Positions 7,930-16,021 of a stretch of 64,000 nt of DNA are shown in pieces. The translations under genes and the position numbers were made by a program. Each line of letters starts with the position of its first letter. Position 1 is the stretch's first letter. The notes under the pieces were generated by a model. It was not told the origin of the DNA. It did not search any database and was given only the letters and a program-made list of their open reading frames with translations. Source of the stretch: an uncultured Schlesneria sp. (GTDB taxonomy: Bacteria > Planctomycetota > Planctomycetia > Planctomycetales > Planctomycetaceae). The stretch covers positions 70,185-134,184 of the forward strand of contig CAIQIR010000096.1 in assembly GCA_903871875.1 (NCBI GenBank). Direction: 5' to 3'.

Positions 7930-8329
7930 AGGATCTATCGAACTGTACGGTCACCGTTGGGCAGTGGAGGCCAATTTAAGAAACCTGAAGCAGACGTTGG
8001 GCATGGATATTCTGCGTACGAAGTCGCTGGACAATATTCTCAAAGAGCTCTCGATGTTCCTACTGGTTTACAATCTGGTCCGACTCGTGATGCCCAAGGC
8101 CTCACAAGAACAGGACGTGCCTCTGGAACGGATCCGTTTCGCAGACGCGCTCCGCTGGCTTTGACATACCAACTGCGACGCAGGCGCCGGTGCGCTGCTC
8201 GTGGTGCGCGCTCGGAAAGGACGTGTCGAACTTCATGTCAAAAAACGCCGACTGAAACAGTTTCCGGTCATGAGACTTCCACGCGATCAGCTTCGTAAAC
8301 GTCTACCGGAAAATGGAGATAAGTCTTAA
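7930..8329 (+). pseudogene. IS4-family transposase, C-terminal remnant
   Basis: The frame begins abruptly at about 7930 with 'IELYGHRWAVEANLRNLKQT', which contains the conserved C-terminal Y-(2)-R-(3)-E-(6)-K signature of IS4-type DDE transposases (here Y-GH-R-WAV-E-ANLRNL-K). It continues to 'RFADALRWL', meets an in-frame TGA (8162-8164), then resumes in the same frame with 'HVKKRRLKQFPVMRLPRDQL', the family's usual basic tail, ending at 8329. The N-terminal two thirds, including the first catalytic aspartates, are missing. No terminal inverted repeats were identified. The remnant marks the left border of the accessory island. Confidence 0.85.
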
Positions 8330-8512
8330 CTTAGTGCCATTCGGGCTAATCCCCGTTTTGGCCGCCACCCGCCAACCTTCTGACGCGGGAATTTAACTGC
8401 GCAAGAGCCTCGTGCAATAGGGTGAGGACAATTGGTTCAGTTCCATCAAGAATCGGCGGGGTCTTCTCGCGTTGGATCTCCCGAAGTGTTACTCTAGGCG
8501 GAGGTCGTCATT

Positions 8513-8893
8513 GTGAGAATCGTCGGAACGGACGTCGCCATGAGAGTTTACTGCAAGAATTATCACGATCCGAAAACCATCAACGTCAAGTTCTCCGGAC
8601 GGAGGGACTCCGGCAAGTCGGTCTGTCCGCCTTGGGCGAGCAACGGAGAATTACAGCAGATCCTCCTCGATCGTGCTTTGGTTCGAGAAGGTGAAGCCGA
8701 AGACTCCTTTGGTCGGCCGAAACGGCGATGGAACGCAGTCGAAGGCCACGTCTTTGTCGGAGTCTCCTGCAATACTGAAGACGGAGCCTACAATTGCTAT
8801 CCAGAGGTGCCACCCGATGGAGAATGTTATGCCGAGTTAATGCGTCGCCGTCAACGAACGCAATTGGAAGCAATGAACGAGAATGAGGATTGA
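8513..8893 (+). CDS. Unknown 126-residue protein, first gene of a cassette
   Basis: The start is GTG at 8513, supported by GGAGG 8 bases upstream; an ATG at 8540 is the alternative. The protein is soluble and fairly charged, with five cysteines (in 'RVYCKNY', 'SVCPPW', 'SCNTEDG', 'YNCYPEVPPDGECY') that could bind a metal or form a redox pair. No known family is recognised. Its stop codon is one base before the ATG of the ImmA/IrrE-like gene, so the two are almost certainly co-transcribed and translationally coupled. A toxin/antitoxin or effector/sensor relation is conceivable from the context, but nothing in the sequence shows activity. Confidence 0.7.
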   Translation: MRIVGTDVAMRVYCKNYHDPKTINVKFSGRRDSGKSVCPPWASNGELQQILLDRALVREGEAEDSFGRPKRRWNAVEGHVFVGVSCNTEDGAYNCYPEVPPDGECYAELMRRRQRTQLEAMNENED

Positions 8894-8894
8894 G

Positions 8895-10316
8895 ATGTCG
8901 ACGATTCGATTTGAGATAGAGTGGTGCGATCCAATCAGTGTCGATATTCCAGCTGACGCGAGCCTTGGGGAACTGGTGATTTGGGTTGATGACGATTGCG
9001 TTACTCGAAATCTAACGACTGGGACACGAGCTAATCGGGAATCATTCAGAGGGGTGTTCGGTAACCTTTCAGGGGTCGCGGATTGGTGTATTGAGAATTG
9101 GGCGTTCCTCGTGAATGAGTCGATAACGCCGTTTCCGAGATCTGCATTTCCCGACGGCGCTAGTGACCATGCTGTTCCTGGTCTTCGGGATGCCGAATTG
9201 GGATGGATGGCATCTGTCGAAGCGGGAGTTTCTGTCGCTTCGTTGGCCGACTGGCAACATCGGCACACGGTTGGGCATGCGACGTCGGAATTGGCGTTAC
9301 CGTCGTTAGTGGTAGTTCCAGAATCGAACGATCTGATTCTCGCAATCGATTCCCCGGCCGCCAGACTTAATGCCACAACTCACTTCATCAATTCTCGAAA
9401 GCGGCGGCGTGAATACACGATGTATGTTGTTCGAAGTGCGGACTTTCTCGGAGCCGTCAGTGGGTTCATTGACGAAGTGTTGGAGCGGTTAGCCAAGTTT
9501 TCCGAGGCTAGCAAGCTAACTGAATGGATGTGTAAGAATTGGGATGATGCACGCAAGCAGGCTCAAGATCCTGGAGTAATCGCGAGAATCCAATTTGGGA
9601 AGCTGGCATCACAAGAGCTGATGCAGCTGGAACGCGTCAATTCCCATCTCGCGGGTCTTGTTAAGGACACGCTCGCAGATTGCCCGATGATAGGCTCTCA
9701 CGATGAATTAGAACACCTCGCGAATACTATTGTTGAGTTGGGAGAGACGACCAACGACGTGGAATCCGTCGATCCAATCGCATGGAATGGGGTTACATCG
9801 GACGGCCCTGACTACCAGCAGGGCTATCGGTTGGCGCAAGTCGTGCGAGGAAAATTTCAGCTCGGAAATCGACCGATCAAGGAAATGGTCTCTGTGCTCA
9901 ATCGCGGTGGCCTCGCCGTGAAACCAGAGGTTAATTCAACGCTTTTCCGCAGTCTAGCTGTCCCATGTAAGGACGAGACTCGGAGCGTAGTCGTGTCCTC
10001 GATCGACGTGCGTGCAAGCACGCCAAATGGACATCGATTCGCGTTGGCGGCGACCCTCGGCCGTGCATTGTGGGATCAGGCGACCGAATCTCCAAATCTT
10101 CATGCGTTGGCACACGGAGATTTTGCTCGCATAAGCCGTTCTCGACGGGCTAATGCTTTCGCTGCCGAACTTTTGCTCCCTAGAGAGGTGTTTCTACTTC
10201 GCCTTGGCGGCACTGCGACTTCTTGGCAGATTCGAGAGCTTGCAGAAGAGTATGGGATTGCGAATTCAGCGGCAACCTGGCACGCGCAGAATCAGGGCGT
10301 GAAGTTGATGGCGTGA
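8895..10316 (+). CDS. ImmA/IrrE-like protein lacking metal ligands
   Basis: The 473-residue protein starts at 8895 (GAGG 6 bases upstream), one base after the preceding stop. Its N-terminal ~200 residues are unfamiliar. The C-terminal ~170 residues follow the ImmA/IrrE (DUF955) peptidase layout: helical 'YQQGYRLAQVVRGKF', then 'RFALAATLGR' where active enzymes have an HExxH helix, then 'RRANAFAAELLLP', the strongly conserved ANxFAAxLLxP block. Both zinc histidines are replaced (A and R at the HExxH positions, 381-390) and the third ligand before the AN motif is R/S. It is therefore probably a pseudo-peptidase acting in sensing or binding. Active relatives cleave repressors of mobile elements or stress regulons. 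Confidence 0.7.
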   Translation: MSTIRFEIEWCDPISVDIPADASLGELVIWVDDDCVTRNLTTGTRANRESFRGVFGNLSGVADWCIENWAFLVNESITPFPRSAFPDGASDHAVPGLRDAELGWMASVEAGVSVASLADWQHRHTVGHATSELALPSLVVVPESNDLILAIDSPAARLNATTHFINSRKRRREYTMYVVRSADFLGAVSGFIDEVLERLAKFSEASKLTEWMCKNWDDARKQAQDPGVIARIQFGKLASQELMQLERVNSHLAGLVKDTLADCPMIGSHDELEHLANTIVELGETTNDVESVDPIAWNGVTSDGPDYQQGYRLAQVVRGKFQLGNRPIKEMVSVLNRGGLAVKPEVNSTLFRSLAVPCKDETRSVVVSSIDVRASTPNGHRFALAATLGRALWDQATESPNLHALAHGDFARISRSRRANAFAAELLLPREVFLLRLGGTATSWQIRELAEEYGIANSAATWHAQNQGVKLMA

Positions 10317-10693
10317 TGTTCAAAAGGTCGCACAGTTGACTACGTCGAAGACACCCCCGGTGTCCACATGCCACCGACTTCTATTTGTTCCGGAACCAGC
10401 GTCTCTCTTCGCGGCCGTGTGGCGACCGCCTCACTGCCGCGATTGAGCGAAAGCTGGTCCCACGTGACGCCACCCCCCAGAAAATCGCGGTAGCTTGCTC
10501 AATTCAACCTGCCGGCTGTCGGAAGCTGATGGCCCGCACGCTTCGCCAGAATTCACCGCGCCGGAAATGCTTCGTAGCTGCTGCGATCAACCCGGCGGGA
10601 CTTAGGTCTCAATGTCCCCTTTTTGACTCGAATGGTCATGCCGTTTCGGCGACTTCTTGTCATGCGGGTTTCGTTACAAATCAAATCGAAGAG
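10317..10693. other. Intergenic region between convergent island genes
   Basis: No gene is supported. A segment near 10436-10455 (CGATTGAGCGAAAGCTGG) resembles CGATCGAGTGAAAGCCGG near 13741-13760, which may be a trace of shared repeat ancestry across the island. No hairpin terminator with a T-run was seen. Confidence 0.4.
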
Positions 10694-11707
10694 TCACTCG
10701 AAAGCGGGAAACATCCGCTCAAGAGTGCCATCTTCCTTCGTTCGTGCCACCTTCCTCAGCTGCCAGATTAAATCTTCCGACAAGTTCCTGTTCCACTCTC
10801 CCGATTGTCCCGGGCCAAAGGCTACTTCTTCTCCAAAATGGTTGTGTGAAACCGGCTGGAAGGTGAACTGAAGACCATCAAAGGTCTTCGAAATGTAATC
10901 ATTATGTTGTTCGACGTTTCCTCGATTTCTTACAGTCGCCCGCAGCGTCACATGGAGTGGCGAAGTTTGCCCGGGAAGCAATTGTTCTGGCGGTGAGCGT
11001 AAATACGCCTCTTCCAAGCTCGGAGCGGGTTGCTGATATCGCCAATAGACCCGCTCGCTATTCGGTATAAATCGAGCTCCCCATGATTCGGCAGAGCGTT
11101 TCGAGGTGTTCTTGACCCAGATAGTCAACAATGCCTCCAGCTCAGAATGTCGCTGCATCTCCTCATCGATTGCATTCAACATTGGGGCCTCAATAGTGCA
11201 GTCGATACTCACAACTTCAAGAATAACGCTCGTCAGGCGGCTTCGAAGCAGATCAAGATGGAAATGCGGCGCTGGTTCAGACTTCCCATAAAGCCGCCAA
11301 TAATAAACGGGTGGCGTTGTCTTGGCTTGGTGCGGTGCAGTCTGGCTGTCTCCAATCTCGACTATGAAAATCGACTCGCCCGCGTTGCCCGAAATCGGAA
11401 TCTCGTACACCTTGAAATCCTGAAGCGAGTACGAAACCGAGTTCTGAACTTTTGTTACCAACCAATCCATGGTCGGCTGTCTGCCAATCTTCTTGATGCA
11501 CGGTTCGATCTGACGAGTCTTGTCCGCAATTCCGAACACGAGGTTGCCGCCGCCGGTATTAGCAAATGCGGAAACCTGTTTGCCGAGTTCGGCGTCAATA
11601 TCCACGTCCGTGAGTTTCTTGGCAGATTTGAATTCCCATTTGTCATCTTCGGCAGGTGGCAGGACCAACAATAGATCGTCTGTCGTCTTAATTTGGGCCA
11701 AATCCAT
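10694..11707 (-). CDS. Schlafen-type AlbA_2 domain protein
   Basis: A 337-residue protein whose first ~150 residues form a Schlafen AlbA_2 (divergent AAA-4) domain: 'KWEFKSAKK' (24-31) followed by 'QVSAFANTGGGNLVFGI' (44-60), the conserved E-x-K and ANTxGG motifs. The region to about 150 ends with an 'IVEIGDS...YYWRLYGKSEP' block usual for the domain. The rest is a long beta-rich C-terminal part (from about 165) with no known family. AlbA_2 proteins occur as predicted transcriptional regulators and in phage-defence and RNase contexts; catalytic residues for RNA cleavage cannot be assigned. The gene lies alone, with a shared ~100-bp module upstream (11771-11878) also found before the HEPN-like gene. 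Confidence 0.85.
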   Translation of the reverse strand: MDLAQIKTTDDLLLVLPPAEDDKWEFKSAKKLTDVDIDAELGKQVSAFANTGGGNLVFGIADKTRQIEPCIKKIGRQPTMDWLVTKVQNSVSYSLQDFKVYEIPISGNAGESIFIVEIGDSQTAPHQAKTTPPVYYWRLYGKSEPAPHFHLDLLRSRLTSVILEVVSIDCTIEAPMLNAIDEEMQRHSELEALLTIWVKNTSKRSAESWGARFIPNSERVYWRYQQPAPSLEEAYLRSPPEQLLPGQTSPLHVTLRATVRNRGNVEQHNDYISKTFDGLQFTFQPVSHNHFGEEVAFGPGQSGEWNRNLSEDLIWQLRKVARTKEDGTLERMFPAFE

Positions 11708-11770
11708 GGTGTCTCAGGGGGCCTGAATTGACTTTTGGAGGTTCGCGGAAACAAAAAAGGGATGAGGCTG

Positions 11771-11878
11771 CTCTGTAGAAAAGGCCTTCCTTCGATTTTG
11801 ATAAGATGATACCAGTCGGCGATGTGCAAGACATGAGACTCACCGCGATAAGTGCTTCAAACGGCGTATGGACTCGAA
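11771..11878 (-). promoter_or_regulatory. Shared upstream module, copy 1
   Basis: The sequence 64-171 bases upstream of the Schlafen-type gene matches 13471-13573 upstream of the HEPN-like gene. Conserved blocks in plus-strand order are CTCTG(T/C)AGAAAA, TACCAG, CAA(G/A)ACAT, TCACCGCGA and CTTC(A/G)A. On the minus strand it contains TGGTATCAT, which resembles an extended -10 element. A short plus-strand frame from ATG 11833 (46 codons) runs through it, so a decayed divergent gene is the alternative reading. Confidence 0.5.
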
Positions 11879-12113
11879 TCCAACGCCAGCAAGTCGGCCA
11901 ACTCTTACCAGCCGAGACCGTGATGAGCGTGTTCAAAAGGCGGCGACACGACTTAAATGTCACGACGCACTGATCACCGCCGACGTCGAGGCCTGATGTT
12001 GATGGCTATCACTGTGATGATTCTGTAAATGGCGCCGCGTTTTCCACAAAGCGTACCGTCACCTTTTGTTGACCCATATGCATTGGCTGAGGCGGGGCAA
12101 CGCTTCTGCCTTA
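11879..12113. other. Remainder of gap between Schlafen-type and HEPN-like genes
   Basis: A short plus-strand frame could end with 'MSVFKRRRHDLNVTTH' near 11970; it has no recognised family and no ribosome-binding site. Nothing else is supported. Confidence 0.35.
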
Positions 12114-13442
12114 TCAGTGCTTCAACCTGAGTTTGTTCAGAATCTTCGCGAGAAAAATTTCGGCCAATACAAGTAATTGGAGATGGAGTTGTTGAAAATG
12201 GTGTGCATCGGTTGGATGTTCAGCGAGTCCCAGCCAACGGAACTTCGCCGCCAACTCGGTCCACGATTTCTGGATGTCCTTGTCTTTTCCGTGATCCGCG
12301 TCGTGCCGGGACCATTTGTTCCGTAGATGCTTTATGCACCAAATCAGGTCACAATCGGCTTTGCTCAATGGACCGCCATGCTCTTCGAGGAACCGGAGAT
12401 TGTCTCTACCGGCACCTTCGTAAAAAATGAAGTACAGACAATCGACAACGTCGGCGAATCGCCACCGGTCAGTCGGAGAGAGCCATGGTAGGTCATTAAA
12501 AGCAATCATCAGTCGCGTTGTCGGCTTGAAAATCTCCACCCCGGACTCCGAGGTTTTTCCTGCCTCGTTGCAAAGGGTTACCAATTCTAAAACCCGGCGT
12601 CCGCGCTGCGCGGTTTGAGCGGTAGTAGATGCAATTGTCATCGATTCGACGTCAAACTCGCCCACGATCGAAGGCGAGCCCAACAGTTCGTTTTGCTGGT
12701 CGAAGGGCGCGTCCAGTATCCTCGCATCGCCTGGTTCGTCATTATCGTCCGGTACTGCGATGAAATTGCTTACGGCATCCGCTATGCCGAGTAGTTGTTG
12801 CTCCGCAAGGTTCAGGCTTCCCCTTAACCGGGCTGCGATATCCGGCGAAGGATCGGCGGCGAGACGTTCTGTCGTAACTCTCACAAATTCGCCATAGGCG
12901 TTTGGCAACCCAAAAAGACGCGAAGATAGCTGTTCACGCTGCGAAAAAAGGCCGATATCCACCATTCGGTTCGCCAGCCCGATTGAGGTCACGTTCCACG
13001 CTAATTGGGATCGTGAAAACTGAGCGACGTCACACGACACGGAATTCAGTGCAAGAGCTTGTGCCGATAGTCTGTCAAACGCAGTGGATTGCAGTTGCAA
13101 CTGATCATGAATCGCGCGATAGGGTTCGGTGATGCGCTCGTTGACTGCTCGCAATTGATTGAGCTGGTTCGAAATGTCGTCTGAGAATCGCGGGTCAATG
13201 GCGAGCTTAGCGATCAGTAGGTGCTCCCGCTGCATGGCGGCCGCCGCTTGGGACAGGACGGTAAGTTGTGCTCGTGGGCTTACCGACTCTGCAATTTTTG
13301 TGATGGTCGAGGTTGGGGACGGAAATTGAATTGACTTAAGAAAATCGGACATCGCCGTGTAGGGGCTCAGGGTTGTTTGAATACGCGCGAAGTTTTCCGT
13401 CACTTCTTCCACCGCTCGATTGAGTCCTTCCAAGTTTTCCAT
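12114..13442 (-). CDS. Large helical protein with HEPN-like C-terminus
   Basis: The 442-residue product is helical almost throughout, with Gln/Leu-rich coiled-coil-like segments in the first 190 residues and an acidic linker near 230-260 ('VPDDNDEPGDARILDAPFD'). The C-terminal ~110 residues contain 'LRNKWSRHD' at 373-381. R374-N-K-W-S-R-H380 fits the R-x(4-6)-H signature of HEPN ribonucleases and lies in a helix after 'CDLIWCIKH', as in many abortive-infection HEPN proteins. No nucleotidyltransferase partner is adjacent. The assignment rests on this motif and helical context only, so RNase activity is inference. The same ~100-bp module as before the Schlafen-type gene lies 29 bases upstream of the start. 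Confidence 0.6.
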   Translation of the reverse strand: MENLEGLNRAVEEVTENFARIQTTLSPYTAMSDFLKSIQFPSPTSTITKIAESVSPRAQLTVLSQAAAAMQREHLLIAKLAIDPRFSDDISNQLNQLRAVNERITEPYRAIHDQLQLQSTAFDRLSAQALALNSVSCDVAQFSRSQLAWNVTSIGLANRMVDIGLFSQREQLSSRLFGLPNAYGEFVRVTTERLAADPSPDIAARLRGSLNLAEQQLLGIADAVSNFIAVPDDNDEPGDARILDAPFDQQNELLGSPSIVGEFDVESMTIASTTAQTAQRGRRVLELVTLCNEAGKTSESGVEIFKPTTRLMIAFNDLPWLSPTDRWRFADVVDCLYFIFYEGAGRDNLRFLEEHGGPLSKADCDLIWCIKHLRNKWSRHDADHGKDKDIQKSWTELAAKFRWLGLAEHPTDAHHFQQLHLQLLVLAEIFLAKILNKLRLKH

Positions 13443-13470
13443 GGTCGCTCGCTCTACGGGGTGATTGGTG

Positions 13471-13573
13471 CTCTGCAGAAAATGTCGAGATTTTTAAAAC
13501 ATGGTACCAGGCAGGGGTGAGCAAAACATCAAAATCACCGCGAAAGTTACTTCGAGTGGCACACGAACCTGCG
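13471..13573 (-). promoter_or_regulatory. Shared upstream module, copy 2
   Basis: This is the partner of 11771-11878. It holds CTCTGCAGAAAA (13471-13482), GGTACCAG (13503-13510), AAAACATC (13523-13530) and TCACCGCGAAAG (13535-13546) in the same order and similar spacing. On the minus strand TGGTACCAT resembles an extended -10, placing a transcript start shortly before the HEPN-like gene. Confidence 0.5.
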
Positions 13574-13807
13574 AGTGAGGCGCTTTTGGCGTAGTTCCAC
13601 TCATAGAGTCCGAAGAAGTTCACGCGGACGCTATTGTTCGCGTGCGTCGTGCGGAAGCCGTGATTGAAGCTCGACGATTGTGGCGTGGTGGAGTTATTGT
13701 ACGACACTCCCCACTGTGATACGTGATCGCGTTAAGGCCACGATCGAGTGAAAGCCGGTGCCGCAGGAAACTGCGGGCATGCTGCTCAAAACATTCCGAA
13801 CAGATAT
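13574..13807. other. Intergenic DNA with possible gene fragment
   Basis: On the minus strand about 13588-13707 encodes a protein-like piece ('RVNFFGLYEWNYAKS') without start, stop context or recognised family. It is probably a relic. Confidence 0.3.
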
Positions 13808-13931
13808 TGGGGCCGATCCAGGGGCGGCAATCTTGCGTGATCAATGTCTCTGAACGTGCCGCCGCTGTTGCTCGTTCCTGCAGCTGATGACCGCGCGTCG
13901 CCAAGGGGCGGTTCCGGTGCTAAAATGCGGG
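13808..13931 (+). repeat. Dispersed ~120-bp repeat, copy 1, with promoter-like end
   Basis: The stretch matches 15055-15168 almost throughout, apart from a ~10-base gap near the start. Shared blocks include TGGGGCCGATCC, GTGA-CAATG, CGCCGCTGT-GCTCGTTCCTG and GCGCGTCGCCAA. Both copies end in a -10-like hexamer (TAAAAT 13921-13926 here) followed by GCGGG, and both sit directly upstream of a plus-strand gene. Confidence 0.7.
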
Positions 13932-13997
13932 CGCTACTGGCCGTCAGAATGTCGGTTCGTCGTGATGGGCGTGGGCGCCGTTGAGGATGACGAAGTC

Positions 13998-14477
13998 ATG
14001 GAACCGATGATCGATACACCTGTTCGCCTGCGAAATGTCGAGCGAGACGACTTGCCGCGGCTGTATGAGTTCAACCTTGATCCTGACGCCAATCAGCTGG
14101 CCGCGACGATCGCTCGTCGGGCCGACGTTTTTCACGCTCGCTGGGAAAGGACACTGGCCGACCCGAATGTCGTTGCGAAAGCGATCCTTGTGGGCCATTC
14201 GCTGGCCGGATCCGTCGTTTGTTTCCCACAGGATGGTCTCGATCAGGTCGGTTATTGGTTGGGAAAGGAGTTCTGGGGCAAGGGCGTCGCTTCCCGAGCT
14301 TTGGAATTGCTGTTGAAACAGGTTCCCTCTCGTCCGTTGTACGCTCGTGTGGCCACCAGTAATCGGGCCTCGCTGCGGGTGCTGCAGAAATGCGGATTCG
14401 TGGTCGAACGAGTTCAGGTGTCGCCGGCAACGGAGCGCTATCTGGAATGCGAAGAGGCCCTGCTCGTTTTGAGATAG
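13998..14477 (+). CDS. GNAT family N-acetyltransferase
   Basis: The protein opens 'PVRLRNVERDDLPRLYEF' and carries the GNAT acetyl-CoA segment 'GYWLGKEFWGKGVASRALELL' (motif A, with the Q/R-x-x-G-x-G/A role played by GKGVAS), then 'ARVATSNRASLRVLQKCGF', the typical motif B of the RimJ/Acetyltransf_3 branch. It therefore transfers an acetyl group to an amine of a protein or small molecule; the substrate is unknown. The start at 13998 (160 codons) is chosen because it follows the -10-like TAAAAT at 13921 and has GAGG upstream; ATG 13965 is a possible longer form. The gene is monocistronic. Confidence 0.85.
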   Translation: MEPMIDTPVRLRNVERDDLPRLYEFNLDPDANQLAATIARRADVFHARWERTLADPNVVAKAILVGHSLAGSVVCFPQDGLDQVGYWLGKEFWGKGVASRALELLLKQVPSRPLYARVATSNRASLRVLQKCGFVVERVQVSPATERYLECEEALLVLR

Positions 14478-15054
14478 GTCGCGTGCATGTTGGCAAGGAC
14501 CGGTCGGCTCGGGAAGCCGGCTTCGTTAATGACGCCGGTCATTCAATCAGGAAAAAAGGGGATTTGAAACACGAAGGCTTCACGGCCTCCACTACACTGC
14601 GTTTACTTCGTTTAGGCAACATACAAGGGACGGAGGGCACAGAGAGAAAACGGAGAAAACCATCACGGGACAGATCAGCAGCCGAGCCAGTTCCTGGCGT
14701 CACCTCCTCTGATCTCCGTGTCCTCCGTCGCTCTGTGTTTCCAACTCCGTATTCCCGTGCTCATTTGCGTCGGCGAGACTGCACGGACCGGTGCATCGGA
14801 AGAAGAAATCCTCGACGAGCTGGTCGGTCCTTCAGACCTTTGACTGCGTGGGGGGATTGATTCCAGGGCCTGCGCCGAAGACGGCTGCGACCCTGGCTGG
14901 TGGGCTGGTTGGTCCTTTGACCGGAGGATCGGACGAAGAAATCCTTGTGAGGATTGTTCGTGGGACTGGTGTGTGCTGTCGTGAATCTGGCCGGTTCCGT
15001 CGTGGGCCGTTCCGCCTCTCTTTGGGGACTGTCCTCCGCTCTTCGAGCAGGTCC
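14478..15054. other. Intergenic region with inverted and direct short repeats
   Basis: No gene is supported. GACGGAGGGCACAGAGAG (from 14629) and GTCCTCCGTCGCTCTGTG (to about 14747) form an imperfect inverted pair of the 'cacagag/cggagg' kind often scattered between planctomycete genes. ATCGGAAGAAGAAATCCTCG (14795-14814) recurs as ATCGGACGAAGAAATCCTTG (14928-14947), 133 bp later. Confidence 0.5.
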
Positions 15055-15168
15055 TGGGGCCGATCCTGGCGTGAGCAATGCCGCTGAACGCGTCGCCGCT
15101 GTGGCTCGTTCCTGCAATCGGGGACGCGCGCGTCGCCAACGGGTGATCCCTGCGCTACAATGCGGGTC
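15055..15168 (+). repeat. Dispersed ~120-bp repeat, copy 2, with promoter-like end
   Basis: This is the counterpart of 13808-13931. It ends in TACAAT (15156-15161) followed by GCGGG, 41 bases before the HAD-phosphatase start codon. See copy 1 for the shared blocks. Confidence 0.7.
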
Positions 15169-15208
15169 AGGGATTTTGCGAACAATTTCACAAGGACGAA
15201 TACGGTCG

Positions 15209-15886
15209 ATGAATGTTTTGCTGTTTGATATCGATGGAACTTTGATTGATGCGGGTGGTGCGGGACAGGCGGCGATGGAAGATGCGTTGGCCGAGGAATT
15301 TGGTGTGCGGGGTCCGGTCACCGGGATTCATACTGCCGGTCGCACCGATCGTGCCATCGCCATGGATCTGTTTGACTTTCATAAGGTTGAAGTCAACGAC
15401 ACTCATTGGTCTCGCTATACCCGATCTTACTTCCGCCTGCTGCCCGATTCGCTGCGGACTCGGAGTGGCGTCGTGCTGCCCGGCGTGGTGGCGTTGCTCG
15501 ATCGACTGCGGCAGCGTGATGATGTGTTGCTGGGACTATTGACCGGGAATTTTGCCGAAGGGGCGCAGTTGAAGCTGGCTCATTATGGGTTGGCCGATCA
15601 TTTTCAGTTGGGCGGATTTGGTGACCATCATCTGGATCGCGACGATGTGGCCCGCGAAGCGTTTCGCGCCGTGCGGACTCGGCATCCGGAACTGGAGCCG
15701 CATCGCGTGTGGGTGATTGGCGACACGCCGTCGGATGTCAAATGCGGCCGCGCGATCGGAGCGAAGGTGCTGGCTGTCGGGACGGGCATTTTCTCGGTGA
15801 CGGAGCTCGAACCGCATCGGCCGGATGTCCTGCTGCCGAACTTGAGTGAGCCGGAAAGCTGGTTGCAAGCGGTGGGTCTGACGTAA
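15209..15886 (+). CDS. HAD-superfamily phosphatase (haloacid dehalogenase-like)
   Basis: The 225-residue enzyme has the HAD signature at its very N-terminus: 'LLFDIDGTLID' (motif I, both aspartates), 'GLLTGNFAEG' (motif II, Thr), a lysine-poor region before 'VWVIGDTPSDVKCGRAIG' (motif IV, the two aspartates that hold Mg2+). The cap inserted between motifs I and II is helical, as in phosphoglycolate-phosphatase-like members. The start at 15209 is fixed by motif I and by AAGGA 12 bases upstream; a longer frame upstream runs through the repeat and is rejected. It precedes the asparagine-synthetase-type gene by 135 bp on the same strand, so both may be co-transcribed. The substrate is unknown. 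Confidence 0.9.
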   Translation: MNVLLFDIDGTLIDAGGAGQAAMEDALAEEFGVRGPVTGIHTAGRTDRAIAMDLFDFHKVEVNDTHWSRYTRSYFRLLPDSLRTRSGVVLPGVVALLDRLRQRDDVLLGLLTGNFAEGAQLKLAHYGLADHFQLGGFGDHHLDRDDVAREAFRAVRTRHPELEPHRVWVIGDTPSDVKCGRAIGAKVLAVGTGIFSVTELEPHRPDVLLPNLSEPESWLQAVGLT

Positions 15887-16021
15887 GATCGCTGCGGCGA
15901 CTTTGCGTTTCACGGCCTGCGCAGTGTTTCTCCCCGTCGGATGTTCGGTCGGGTGCCTGGTCCTGATGTCGGTCATGTGCGGCGAATTGGCTGAGCGTCA
16001 TGTGGAAAAAGAGAAACAACG

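Noticed and set aside
14675-15321. Overlapping minus-strand frames with LQERATAA-type peptides, also near 13620-13904
   Set aside because: The similarity between them comes from the ~120-bp DNA repeat, not from a protein family.
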